This document shows, in pieces, positions 8,954 to 19,330 of a stretch of DNA of 64,000 nucleotides (position 1 is its first letter; each line of letters begins with the position of its first letter). The position numbers and the translations under genes are program-made. The notes beneath the pieces are model-generated. The model was not told the DNA's origin and searched no databases. It saw only the letters and a program-made list of their open reading frames with translations. Origin of the DNA: Palaemon carinicauda. Lineage: Eukaryota > Arthropoda > Malacostraca > Decapoda > Palaemonidae. The stretch spans positions 43,378,454 to 43,442,453 of the forward strand of contig NC_090761.1 in assembly GCF_036898095.1 (NCBI RefSeq), read 5' to 3'.

Positions 8954-10144
8954 GTTTGTTCAGTCAGGAGTTGGAACAGTCTCGTAGGGACTCTCTCATC
9001 CCTGGAGCAGTTTGTCTCACTAGGGAGACTACACCTTCTGCCTCTCCGGTTCCATCTAGCCTCTCACTGGAACTAGGACAAGACGTTCGAGACGGTATCA
9101 TTCCCAGTCTCCGAACCAGTAAAGGCATGCCTGAAATGGTGGGACAGCAATAGCAGTCTGAGAGAGGGACTATCCCTAGCAGTCAAGAACCCAAACCACG
9201 TGTTGTTCTCAGACGCGTCGGATTTGGGTTGGGGTGCGACCCTGGACGGTCGGGAATGCTCGGGTCTGTGGACCTCAAGTCAGAAGAGCATGCACATCAA
9301 CGGCAAGGAGCTATTAGCAGTCCACTTGGCCTTGATGATATTAGAAAGTGTCTTCGAAACTAAGTGGTAGAGGTCAACTCAGACAACACCACAGCTTTGG
9401 CGTACATCTCCAAGCAAGGAGGCACACACTCCTTCACGCTGCTCGAGATCGCAAGGGACCTTCTCTTATGGTCAAGAAATCGAGGCATCTCCCTGTTGAC
9501 GAGATTCATCCAGGGGACTTGAACGTCTTGGCAGACTGTCTCAGTCGGAGGGGTCAGGTGATACCCACGGAACGGACCCTCCACAAGGACGTAGGCAAGA
9601 GTCTTTGGGCTACTTGGGGTCAACCCACCATAGCCCTCTTTGCCTCCTCGTTGACCAAAAGGTTACCAATCTATTGCTCTCCAGTCCTAGATACAGAAGC
9701 AATCCACATAGACGCGTTTCTACTGGATTGGTCTCTTCTGGACTTATATGCATTCCCACCATTCAAGATAGTCAACAAGGTACTGCAGAAGTTCGCCTCT
9801 CACGAAGGGACAAGGTTGACGTTGGTTGCTACCCTCTGGCCCGTGAGAGAGTGGTTCACCGAGGTACTTCAATGGCTGGTAGACTTTTCAAGAAGTCTTC
9901 CTCTAAGGGTAGATCTGTTACGTCAGCCCCACGTAAAGAATGTCCATCAAAGCCTCCCCGCTCTTCGTCTGACTTCCTTCAGACTATCAAAAGACTCAAG
10001 AGCTCGAGGCTTTTTGAAGGAGGCAGCCAGTGCGATTGCAAGAGCGAGGAGAGCTTCTACCATTAGAGTATACCAGTCGAAGTGGGAAGTCTTTCGAGAC
10101 TGGTGCAAGTCAGCATCTGTGTCCTCGTCCAGTACCTCTGTAGC
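8954..10144 (+). pseudogene. E1 RT/RNase H/Dam-like remnant, C-terminal part
   Basis: RNase H motifs FSDASDLGWGATLDG (near 9,210) and KELLAVHLAL (near 9,305) are visible, but the preceding Cys is Gly and a frame break near 9,360 separates them from SDNTTALAYISKQGG-type sequence. The frame from 9,348 then contains NVLADCLSRRGQ, the Dam-like segment (TIALFASS, YAFPPF) and the start of the YR frame after an indel near 10,000. The thumb region also has stops (for example near 9,151). Not a working enzyme. Confidence 0.82.
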
Positions 10145-11041
10145 CCAAATCGTAGATTTTCTTTTACATCTGAGAAAGGTTCGCTCCCTTTCAGCTCCCA
10201 CGATTAAGGGCTAGAGGAGCATGTTGGCTTCGGTCTTTCGACATAGAGGCTTAGATCTTTCCAACAATAAAGATCTCCAAGATCTCCTTAAGTCTTTCGA
10301 GACCTCTAAGGAACGTCGTTTGGCAACTCCTGGATGGAACTTAGACGTGGTCCTAAGGTTCCTCATGTCAGACAGGTTTGAGCCATTACATTCAGCCTCC
10401 CTGAAGGATCTCACCCTCAAGACACTTTTTCTAGTGTGCTTGGCTTCGGCTAAAAGGGTCGGTGAACTGCATGCCTTCAGTAAGAACATCGGCTTTTCTA
10501 CAGAAAAAGCCACTTGTTCACTTCAACTTGGTTTCCTGGCCAAAAATGAACTGCCTTCTCGTCCTTGGCCTAAATCTTTTGATATTCCTTGCTTATCAGA
10601 GATCGTAGGCAACGAACTGGAAAGAGTATTATGTCCTGTTAGAGCTCTTAAGTTCTATTTAGCTCGTATTAAGTCATTACGAGGTAAATCTGAGGCATTA
10701 TGGTGCTCAGTTAAGAAACCATCATTGCCTATGTCAAAGAATGCTTTGTCATATTTTATCAGATTTTTAATACGAGAAGCTCATTCTCACTTGAATGAGA
10801 AAGACCGATGTTTGCTTAAGGTTAAGACGCACGAAGTTAGAGCTATAGCAACCTCCGTGGCCTTCAAGCAAAATAAATCTCTGCAAAGTATTATGGACGC
10901 GACTTTTTGGAGAAGCAAGTCAGTGTTCGCGTCATTTTACTAAAAAGATGTCCAGACTCTTTACGAGGACTGCTACACACTGGGTCCATTCGTTGCAGCG
11001 AGTGCAGTAGTGGGTGAGGGTTCTACCACTACATTACCCTA
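9850..11041 (+). pseudogene. E1 tyrosine recombinase remnant
   Basis: Aligned with E2 and E5 YR throughout. The position of the putative start ATG reads GTG near 9,850. A frame change near 10,000 (RARGF region) is followed by stops at about 10,212 (IKG-stop-RSMLAS) and 10,941 (FY-stop-KDVQ, right after the catalytic Tyr). The Arg (AKRVGELHAF), HEVRAIATS and SFY segments are still readable. Decayed by nonsense and indel changes. Confidence 0.88.
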
Positions 11042-11436
11042 ATTCCAATATCCTTTTTAATCTGTCTCTTGAAATGTTTTTAATATTGTTTTTTGGGTTG
11101 TACGGAAGGCTAAGAAGCCTTTCGCATCCTGGTTGATTTGGCGGGTGGTCAAAGTCATTTCTTGAGAGCGCCCAGATTAGGGGTTTGATGAGGTCCTGTT
11201 GTATGGGTTGCAGCCCTTAATACTTCAGCTCCTGGGAGTCTTTCAGCATCCTAAGAGGATCGCTGGGCTTCGTGAGGAAGACAGACTAATAAGGCAGAGT
11301 AATCGTCTAAGTCAACTTCCTTACCAGGGACCTTTATATATTTGGGTTTTGTTATGATATAACTGTCAAAAACTCTAAGAATATATGCTGTAAACTTAAT
11401 TAACTCTGGTCTCTACCCACCACCATGGGTGTGAAT

Positions 11437-11768
11437 CAGCTATTATATATTCACCAGCTAAGTTAAATATTTAAAAATGATATTTTAATTATAAAATAAA
11501 TTTTTGAATATACTTACCCAGTGAATATATAAATTAAAGGCCCCCCCTTCCTCCCTGATAGAGACCCAGCGGGATGAGAAAAATTGGGTCTGTTTACATG
11601 TACATGCGGTATCTGGCCGATAGTTGGCTCTAGTGGGCACACCCGCAACCTTCATAGCGATCGCTCGCGAGTTTTTGTGTGTTTTTCTGTCGAGCCGCCG
11701 GAGGCTCAGCTATTATATATTCACCGGGTAAGTATATTCAAAAATTTATTTTATAATTAAAATATCAT
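11437..11768 (+). repeat. E1 ICR and right ITR
   Basis: ICR at about 11,437-11,530 (arm TATATATTCACCAGCTAAGT, then AT-rich spacer, then ACTTACCCAGTGAATATATA). The ITR follows to 11,768 and contains GCGATCGCTCGCGAGTTTTT, also seen inverted in E3 at 17,885. The matching left ITR is outside the window. Confidence 0.85.
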
Positions 11769-12451
11769 TTTGAGATTTTGGATGAGCCTTGTCCAGCTCT
11801 TCCTCTCCATCACTCCTTGGAAGAGCTCACCAAGGGAGTTTTTCTAGAGAGACCCGCCAACCAACAGGTCTCTTTCTAGGCAACCGAGATCCTTAACCAG
11901 AAGGTCATGAAGTATGCCATGCCGGCTACTTCATGGCTTGATGTCTGGTTAGGGACCTTGGGAATCCTGGTACGAACTAGGGATTTCTCATAGGAATGTA
12001 CCAGAAAAGCCATGGAGACTTCCTGCTCTCAGGCACTCGCAAGATCAAGTTTCTCGCCCACCAAGTTCGAACTTGTGGGCAAATACCATCCTGAAACTTC
12101 GGGACCTGGTGTCTGAGAGGTTCCATCAACACGTCTCAAATGCCAAGATCGCTAATATCAGATATTCCTCTCTGGAGGGAGCTCATCTATTCGAGCCTAA
12201 GGACGTGGATTTATGCTGCTGAGATATGGAGGAAGTCCCTTATGAACTCCCTCCTCCATAGGGCTCTGACTTCCAAGCCATATAAACCACCAACTCCTCA
12301 GCAGTCTCGTCCAGTCAAGACCACGACGAACAAGACAGCAGTGAAGACTACAGTGCATAAGAAGCCCTTTTCTGCCAAGGTCAGGAAAGGCACCAAGTCC
12401 TCCAGGGCAGGAAAATATCCTAGAGGGAACAGCAGAGGCCACAAACGCTAG
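11769..12451 (+). pseudogene. C1 gag C-terminal remnant
   Basis: Matches the last third of the C2 gag. The final 103 codons (12,140-12,451) are open and contain WRKSLMNSLLHRALTSKPYKPPTP and a Lys/Arg/Gly-rich tail. Earlier parts carry stops, such as the TAG in the stretch corresponding to SFSAAEI. Broken at the front by E1. Confidence 0.8.
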
Positions 12452-12552
12452 GATAGGCACTTCCCCCTGCTTGTCCACCAGTAGGGATGTGCCTCCAAAG
12501 TTGCTCGGACAAGTGGAAGTAACTCGGGGCCGAACCCTGGACAATCTCTGTG

Positions 12553-14293
12553 ATTCGTCTTAGGTATCGCATCCCGTTCATAACATCTATCCCTCTCCTG
12601 ACTAGGAATCTGGTGTAAATAGACTCCTTTGCCATGGGATCAGCAAAGGGGCTGGCCCTTTGGGCAGAAGTCCAGATCCTGTTGAAGAAGGGCGCACTCC
12701 GGGAGGTCCTCGACGGGTACCCAGGCTTCTTCAGTCGACTCTTTCTGGTGAAAAAGGCGTCTTGAGGCTGGAGACCAGTCATCAACCTCTCAGGTCTGAA
12801 CAGGTTTGTCTAACAAACTCCGTTCAGCAAGGAGACGTCAGACTAGCGGTAAGACCACAGGACTTCATGTGCACACTGGACCAAAAGGACGCATACTTAC
12901 AGATCCCACTCCATCCGTCTTCAAGGAAGTACTCAAGATTCAACTTAGACAACAGGAAATACCAGTTCAAGGTGCAGTGCTTTGGTCTTTCCACAGCACC
13001 TCAAGTCTTCATCAGAGTGTTTGCCCTAGTGTCTTCTTGGGCACACAGGATTGGCATCCGTCTCCTTCGTTATCTGGATAACTGGCAAATTCTAGCAGAC
13101 TCAGTGTCAACCCTTCTTCAACATCGAGACGAACTTTTGAGGGTTTGCCAAGATCTGGGGGTCATGGTAAAACTTGAGAAGTCCTCCCTGCTTCCCACGC
13201 AGAGACTGGTATACCTAGGCCTGATAATAGACACCAATCTCCACAAAGCCTTCCCATCGAACAACAGAATAGCAAGGCTAAGAAAGGTCGTACGACCTTT
13301 TCTCAGACAAGAACAACTTCTAGCCCAGACGTGGTTACGTCTCTTCGGTCACCTTTCATCACTGGTCCGTCTAGTTCCCAATGGTTGCCTCAGGATTCAA
13401 TCTCTCCAGTGGCGACTCAAAGTCCCAGTGGAATCAGGTTCTCGATTCCCCGGACATTTGGATCCCCATGGGATCAGCGGGACAGACAGACCTCGAATGG
13501 TGGGTGGCAGACGAGAACCTACGAAAGGGAGTGGATCTTTTTGCCTTTGATTTGATGCTATTCTCAGACGCTTCAATAAAAAAAGGGTGGGGGCCCACGT
13601 GCTGCGCCACACAACTTCAGGCCTCTGGTCAGAGTCAGAAGAGTACCTCCACATAAATCTCCTAGAGCTAGAGATGAAGGCCGTCTTTCTGGCCCTTCAA
13701 CAGTTCTAACAATTCCTGGCGGGCCACTTAGTGGTGGTGATGAGCGACAACACCACAGTACTGTAATGGCTTACATCAACAAGCAAGGAGGTACTTTTTC
13801 GTAGTCCCTGTCCCATCTAGCAGTAGAGATACTCAGATGGGCTGAGATTCACTCGCTTCCACTATTGGCATGCTTGATTCTGGGCAAGAGGAATGTGTTC
13901 GCCGACAACCTGATCAGAGCATCTCAGATAGTGAGTACCAAGTGGTCTTTGGATCATTTAGTAGCCAACAAAGTCCTAACTTTGTAGGGTTCACCAACAG
14001 TGGATCTCTTCACAACGCCCCTAAACTCCAGGCTCCCATTGTACTGCTCCCCAGTCCCAGATCCCAAGGCTGTCTGGCATGATGCATTCCAACAGCAGTG
14101 GGACAACATCGACATTTACGCCTTTTCCCCGTTCTGTCAGGGGAGGAGGGTACTCAACAAAGCCAGAACATTGGTCAACCTCGCAATGACCCTTATAGCT
14201 TCGCTATGGCATCACGCGGAATGGTTTCCGGACCTTCTGCAACTCCTGACGGAGTCTCCAAGAGAACTCCCCCCACGACACGACCTACTCTAA
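12553..14293 (+). pseudogene. C1 RT / RNase H / Dam-like remnant
   Basis: RT fingers near 12,650-12,850 are frameshifted. From about 12,860 a frame reads FMCTLDQKDAYLQIPLHPSS (motif A), VQCFGLSTAPQVF (motif B) and RYLDNWQILAD, so the second catalytic Asp of YLDD is Asn. RNase H is split: FSDASIKKGWG near 13,560, ELEMKAVFLAL near 13,665 and SDNTTV near 13,745 lie in different frames. The Dam-like part (TVDLFTTPLNSRLPLYCSPV, YAFSPF) is open at 14,000-14,293. Inactive. Confidence 0.83.
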
Positions 14294-15370
14294 CAGCCAC
14301 ATATCAACATATTCCACAAAGCCGTAGCTTTGCTACGACTTCATGCCAGGAGACTGTCCAGCATCTCCTCTCTCAGAGAGGATTTTCACAACAAGGTGCA
14401 AGTGGGATGTCTGGATACCTGTGAAAGTCATCAGCAGCAGTCTACCAGGCATTGTGGTGCGTCTTCTATGGTTGGTGTTGTGGAAGGGGTATTTCTCCTC
14501 TCTATGCCACTATTCCAGTAATAGCAGAGTTCCTCGTGTATTTGTGGGAAGAAGTACGTCCGTCAGTCTCGGCGGTAAAAGGCTATTGCTCACCCTTAAG
14601 CCTTGCCTTTAGACTGAATGGAATGGACATTTCTTCATCGCCTGAACTTTCCTTACTCTACAGAGTTATGAACTTACCTGTCCTCAGTCTGAAGTGAGAC
14701 CTCCCCCATGGAACGTGGTTCTAGTTCTCAGGTCTCTTAAGAGACCTTCCTATGAACCATTACGCCAGGCAACAAATTGCCACCAAACTTGGAAGACGAT
14801 GTTCCTGCTAGCTTTGGCTTCGGCCAAGCAAGTCAGTGAACTTCATGGTCTCCCATACGACATTGCTCATTCAAGGGGATGGGGAGAGCTAACATTCAGC
14901 TTCGTCCCCGAGTTTATTGCTATGACTCAGAAACCGGAAGTAGTGGATCGTCGATTTGACTCCTTCCAGATTTTGAGTCTTCGTTCTGTAACAGATGACC
15001 CTGATCAACTCTTGCTCTGCCCAGTGAGGAGTTTAAGAACACCGCCCGTCTTCGTGTCCCTGCAATCTTTGTCAGCAAAGGAAGGACCAAGAGGAGGGTC
15101 ACCAAGAACACAATATCAGCATGGATTCGCAAGGTCATAGATCATGCACTGAATCTAGACCCTCCTCCAGGTCGCCCCAGAGCTCATGCTGTCAGGGGCA
15201 TAGCTACGTCCCTGGCATTCAGGGGAAACTTCTCAGTGACACAGGTTCTTCAGGCTGGCGTGTGGAAATGACAAACTACTTAAACATCCCACTACCTGCA
15301 AGATGTGACCCACAGGAGGCTTGATATGTTTTCTATGAGCTCTGTGGTTGCTGCACAACAGCTGGTATAA
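14205..15370 (+). pseudogene. C1 tyrosine recombinase remnant
   Basis: Aligned with C2 YR (50,357-51,544). Readable parts include VSAVKGYCS, RPPPWNVVLVLRSLKRPSYEPLRQ, LLALASAKQVSELHGLPYDIAHSRGW and the end AAQQLV with TAA at 15,368. The first catalytic Arg is Gln here (AKQVSEL versus AKRVSEL). Frame changes occur near 14,690 and 15,040, and the HDVR motif region reads HAVRGIATSLAF. Not functional. Confidence 0.82.
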
Positions 15371-15860
15371 TTCCTCGAGCTCCTTATTGGACAAGTAGCT
15401 GAAGGTTGAGGGCACTGTTACCCGGTTTTAGTCTGCGGGAATGAAAAGGTTTGACTGGCTCTTATTCTTTTCTTCATTCTCCCCTCTTTTGGAAAGCAAC
15501 ACCCTGAGTTCTCTGCATAAGCTGACCTCAAACCACAGCAGGTAAACCATACTCCCTTGCGTACTTAGTATTAAGCTAATACTGTTACATCCCCATACTC
15601 TGGCAAGGTGGTATTGGGAAAGTCTTGGTTATAACCATTTTTCCTACTAAAAGACTAAATAACTTTACTGGGACGGTCACACTTCTAAATATCTCAACAC
15701 ACAACTTGTGTAGGCAGAGGACCTTGTGAAGAAAGGTTTTAGCGAGGTGCGGTGACCCCCTTATTTTGAGTACTAACATACTCAGATAAGGAGCCCCCGG
15801 GTAAAACCCAAAAGCCAGATTGGCAGGGACGTCTACCCTTCCTACTGTGTGAGTCACCCC
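15371..15860 (+). other. C1 3' untranslated region
   Basis: Noncoding sequence parallel to C2 51,545-52,025. The two share GTTACCCGGT(T/C)TTAGTCTG, TTCATTCTCCCCTCT and an ATACCACCTTGCCAGAG-like block. No open frame with recognisable content. Confidence 0.6.
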
Positions 15861-16207
15861 TAAATAAAAAATGTAGGTTTGTATGCCAGTTATGGAACAA
15901 ATAACAAATTGGTAGATAATTTGTATTTTTCCTAACGATACAAACCTTAGCTATTTATACTAACTTGCCTGCCAGTTCTATCCCCCTTGAAGTCCTACCT
16001 CCAAGCAAAGTGAGCTAGATTACCGGTGTGCGAGTGGTAGCAGTTGCAAGTTACCCCCTCTACCCCCGCTAACTACTGGGATGGATAGTTCACCCTTGCT
16101 AAATTTTAATGGCTCGTCATTTCAGCTTCTCCAAAAGTAATACCCCTAAATAAATAGCTAAGGTTTGTACCGTTAGGGAAAATACAAATTATCTACAAAT
16201 TTGTCAT
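15861..16207 (+). repeat. C1 ICR and right ITR
   Basis: ICR near 15,861-15,959 (TGTAGGTTTGTATGCCAGTT ... CAAACCTTAGCTATTTATA). The ITR ends with TAAATAGCTAAGGTTTGTA (near 16,151), AT-rich spacer and AATTTGTCAT at 16,207. Matches the C2 terminus at 52,313-52,372. Confidence 0.83.
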
Positions 16208-16620
16208 ATAATTTTCTCACGATCAAGGAATTTTACAATGTATAAGTTGCATAAACCGTGACTCAATACCGTTTTCCTCACATAAGGTGTCCCCTTCCAC
16301 AGCCTTTAACTACCCCATTGTGGGATTGAAAAAAGATACAGAAAGTAATTACTATACAAAAAATGAAGTAAAGAAACCCAGTAATTAATTCAGTGAGATA
16401 TTTGTAGTTCTTCAGAGGGTCAAAATTCTGTCTTGGGACATAGCTGAGCTTTATAAACCCTACTGGGTGTAGGGATTTGTTACCAGCAACTTGCTAAGAA
16501 AACAAAGAAAGTAATTTTGAAAATGATAAACATGCGCTCACTAAATTACTAAAACAAGTAATCAATAGTAAAATAATACAAATAACAATGAAGAAAATTT
16601 AAAGAACTTGTAATTTTCCT
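16208..16620. other. AT-rich sequence without recognised features
   Basis: No coding frame, RNA gene or repeat family recognised. It lies just outside the C1 right end and so may be the original genomic target. Confidence 0.5.
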
Positions 16621-16826
16621 TAACAGTTTTTTTTTCACAATGTTGCTTCTCCTCCAGGGTCAGTAGGAGAGCAAAGTCCTAGGCGTGTTCCTCCTGAGGA
16701 ACATCTCTCTCATTCGTAAGAGAGTATCGCTAGTGGTCAGCGGTCTCTACGCTTACGCTTCTCCCCCAAGGGTAGGGGTAGGGCTTTGTCCTAAGCGAGG
16801 TTCTCCTTGAGAGAACAACCTTTCCC

Positions 16827-16848
16827 GGGGGGGGGGGGGGGGGGGGGG
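16827..16848 (+). repeat. Uninterrupted G22 tract
   Basis: Twenty-two consecutive G after CCC. It is unusual beside AT-rich DNA. It could form a G-quadruplex or be an assembly-sensitive homopolymer. Confidence 0.9.
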
Positions 16849-17049
16849 AAGCTCTCGAGCTTGAACAGTCTTCCCCTTGGGTGGTTTCTGCAGACATTTC
16901 CCTTCGGAGGTTTGTCGGGTGGAGGAGTTTTTGACCCCTCCATCCTGGGGGGCCTCCTCCTCCAGCTGTAGGAGACGTCTTTTTGAACCGGCGGATTCAA
17001 GTCTCTTGTCCCCTTAGGGTCTTGTGACGGTCACACGTTGGGCTTGCGT

Positions 17050-17330
17050 GACCTCGGGCCTTCGGGCTCTCGTTGCATGGAGTCTTTGGGCTCTTGCAAC
17101 CCAGGATCTTCGGGTCCTTGTGCTTACGGGACACTAAGCCTTCGGGTTCTGGTTAAGTTGAACATTTGGGTTCTGGTTAAGTTGAACATTCGGGTTCTTG
17201 GGATCTCCTGGTCCTCGTCAAGTTGAACCTCGAGCTATTGTGACTCCGAGCCCTCAGGTTCAGGTTATGTGGAGCCTTCCGGCTCTCGTAACCTGGGACC
17301 TTCAGGTTCCAGTTGCTTGAGCTCTTGGAC
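17050..17330 (+). repeat. Array of short TTCG-type hairpins
   Basis: A degenerate array of small inverted repeats with a four-base loop: GGGCC-TTCG-GGCTC, GAGTC-TTTG-GGCTC, GGATC-TTCG-GGTCC, GAACA-TTCG-GGTTC, GAGCC-TTCC-GGCTC and GGACC-TTCA-GGTTC. Spacing is roughly 20-50 bp. Stem bases vary with compensating changes (G-C, A-T, G-T). A 62-codon frame crosses it (17,038-17,226) with GPSGSR-like repeats, but it lacks support as a gene. Confidence 0.7.
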
Positions 17331-17410
17331 TCTCGCAACTCCGGTTATGTCGAATAGGCTCTCATGACTGCTGTTATGCCGAGTCTGTCGACTCATATAA
17401 CAGAGAATCT

Positions 17411-17814
17411 TCAATTTTATTGCAGTGTCTTACCGAACAATTATACAGCTGTATGTTCCCTACGAATGGCAGACAATAGATTCAAAACTACTGCGGTGGC
17501 GCCGCCATCACTGATGTAGGTGACGTCATCTCCCTCCACTCGAGGGAGCTACAGGTACAACTGTCCAGGTAACATCAATTCTGTCTCTGCTGGCTTCTGG
17601 TGAACATCGGTGGTCGGTGCAGACTTTTTTCTTCATTTATTGGGAAGTATTATCTTTCCAATATCGGTGAAGTATTCAACTCCGTGTTTGTAGGATTGAA
17701 GCTGAATTTCTTTTCTGCAATTTTGTGGTCTTACCATCATGTCGGACTCTAATCCTTCAGTAGTTAGGTTTTGCGCCGGTTGGTGCAAAACGAGGTTATT
17801 AAGTTAATTTATGA
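17411..17814 (+). mobile_element. 5' end of another DIRS-like element (D), adjoining E3
   Basis: It contains a 5' leader ending in TCGGTGAAGTATTC, like the TTGGTGAAGTA leader blocks of E2, E3, E4 and E5. An ATG at 17,740 then begins MSDSNPSVVRFCAGWCKTRL, which resembles Gag N-termini (MSDVSQAP, MADPSQVP, then paired Cys). The frame ends within about 20 codons, just before E3 starts at 17,815. I could not find its continuation after E3. This is an inference from leader and start similarity. Confidence 0.5.
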
Positions 17815-17990
17815 TTTTAAATATTAAACTTAGCCGGTGAATATATATATAGCTTACGTCTCCGACGGTCGACAGATTCCAAAAACTCGCGAGCGATCGC
17901 CATGAAGGCTGCCGGGTGTGCCCACCAGCGCCGACTATCGGCCAGATACCGCATATACTTCTCCATAAATTCAGTTCTCCTCTGTCGGTG
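17815..17990 (+). repeat. E3 left inverted terminal repeat
   Basis: Inverse of about 24,030-24,190. It holds the stretch GTCTCCGACGGTCGACAGAT and the GCGATCGC core. The outermost 10-15 nt differ between ends, as expected for DIRS. Confidence 0.88.
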
Positions 17991-18189
17991 GTAGTGACAG
18001 CATTGGTTCCGCTCGCGCTTAACCTCAAGTTTCTACTGATTGGTGAAGTACTTGTTCATGGTTTTATTGCTTTCGCCGTGTTGGATTATTCTCAAACAAT
18101 ACGATCTTCAAAAGAAATTCTTTGGAAAGGAGAGAAAATTTTTTTTACCCTTGCTTTTTAGTCTCTCTCTTGATTTTCCATAGATAAAA

Positions 18190-18906
18190 GATGGCCGACC
18201 CTTCCCTCAGTGTACGGAAGTGTGTTAAAGGCTTTTAGTAATTATTTTATCACTTTATAAATTATTGTTGATATTTATAGATTTACCTCTATATATTTTA
18301 TATCTCACCCGCCTTTATTAGGCCTCTTCGATTCGCTATAGTTTTGTTTATAAGCGACCTATGCCTATTCTTTGTAGGCGGTACTTACTTGGAAAACAAA
18401 GTTAAACAACGTTGAGCCCATTCAACTTTTATATTTGTTTAGATTGATGAGATGAATATTTTTAGAAAATATTTTAAGAAATTTATTCTTTGAATAGTCT
18501 TCGTGCTGTTTTCAAAGATGAACTAACGTTTGGTTTATTTATGCCACGCAGTTTGCTCTCTATCGTTACGATAGAGAAAGAGAGAATCACGGTTTCACTT
18601 TGCAGAAAGAGTAAATCGATTCTGACGTTTGTTCATTCTTCTTACAAACTGAAGTTTTTTAAATACTAATTTAAAGGAACATGTTAATTTTCAATTTCTT
18701 AGTCCTTTTAGTATTTTCCTTTAGTCAAATAACCTTTTATTGACGAAGAGTGAGTGAGCCATTCTCTTGTGAGTGACAAGAGAGAGAGAGAGAGAGAACG
18801 TTCCAAATCTGTATTCTCGTCCCAAGTCTCTGTACAAGGAGTTTGGGAGTGAGTAACGTTGCTCTTCTCGATTCAGACATTTACTCTCGTCTCAAGTCTC
18901 TGTACG

Positions 18907-18990
<84 letters not shown>

Positions 18991-19330
18991 GAGAGAGGAT
19001 AAAACGTTCTAGTTTTTATTCTCATCCTAAGGCACTGTACGGTGAGAGATTGAAAACGTAATCCTTAGTGACTAGTTTTAGTCTCCTCCCCAGTCACTGA
19101 TCTTTTTAACTTTATATATTTCCGTTTTATTCTTTATATATGTATATGATTATTAATTTTTGCATGTGTGTTTTATTTTGTACTAATGAACTTACATTAT
19201 ACGACATATTTCGCAATTCTAACCTTTTGATTTAAGGGAGAATTGCGTGCTTCAGGTAGAAATCAGCTTTATTCATGTCTAATGTGAAATTATTAAAAAA
19301 TGCGATGTCAGTGAAGAAAGTGCGAAAAAC
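18190..19330 (+). other. E3 noncoding module replacing the gag N-terminus
   Basis: Gag starts at ATG 18,191 (MADPSLSVRKC) but is lost within about 15 codons. About 1.1 kb of AT-rich DNA follows, with GA microsatellites and no coding frame, up to the point where Gag sequence returns (SVAEGSFVRACHLPSPRP). E4 has a homologous module at 26,727-27,665: both hold GCCTCTTCGATT, TGTTTTCAAAG(A/T)TGAACTAACG and CTCTATCGTTACGATAGAGA in the same order. The Cys/His cluster is absent in both. Confidence 0.75.
18907..18997 (+). repeat. GA microsatellite
   Basis: About 45 GA units with one GATA interruption near 18,983. A shorter GA run is at 18,780-18,799. The open frame through it is low-complexity Glu/Arg and is not a gene. 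Confidence 0.95.

Larger units (their letters stand above)
8954..11768 (+). mobile_element. DIRS-like element E1, 3' part
   Basis: This continues E1 after the E2 insertion: the end of RT, RNase H, Dam-like, YR, 3' UTR, ICR and right ITR. The right end ATATCAT is at 11,768. The sequence that follows (from 11,769) aligns with the gag of C2 near 47,920, showing that E1 itself sits inside a family C element. Confidence 0.9.
11769..16207 (+). mobile_element. Family C DIRS-like element C1, 3' part (host of E1)
   Basis: Starts inside gag (aligned with C2 from about 47,918) at the point where E1 ends. It runs through gag C-terminus, RT/RNase H, Dam-like, YR, 3' UTR, ICR and right ITR, ending near 16,207 (AATTTGTCAT). 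The 5' part must lie upstream of the E1 left end, outside the window. Every frame is broken. It is more diverged from C2 than E2 is from E5, which fits it being the oldest layer of the nest. Confidence 0.88.

Noticed and set aside
18843..19061. Open frame through the GA microsatellite
   Set aside because: It is a Glu/Arg repeat product of GA units; no conserved sequence outside the repeat.
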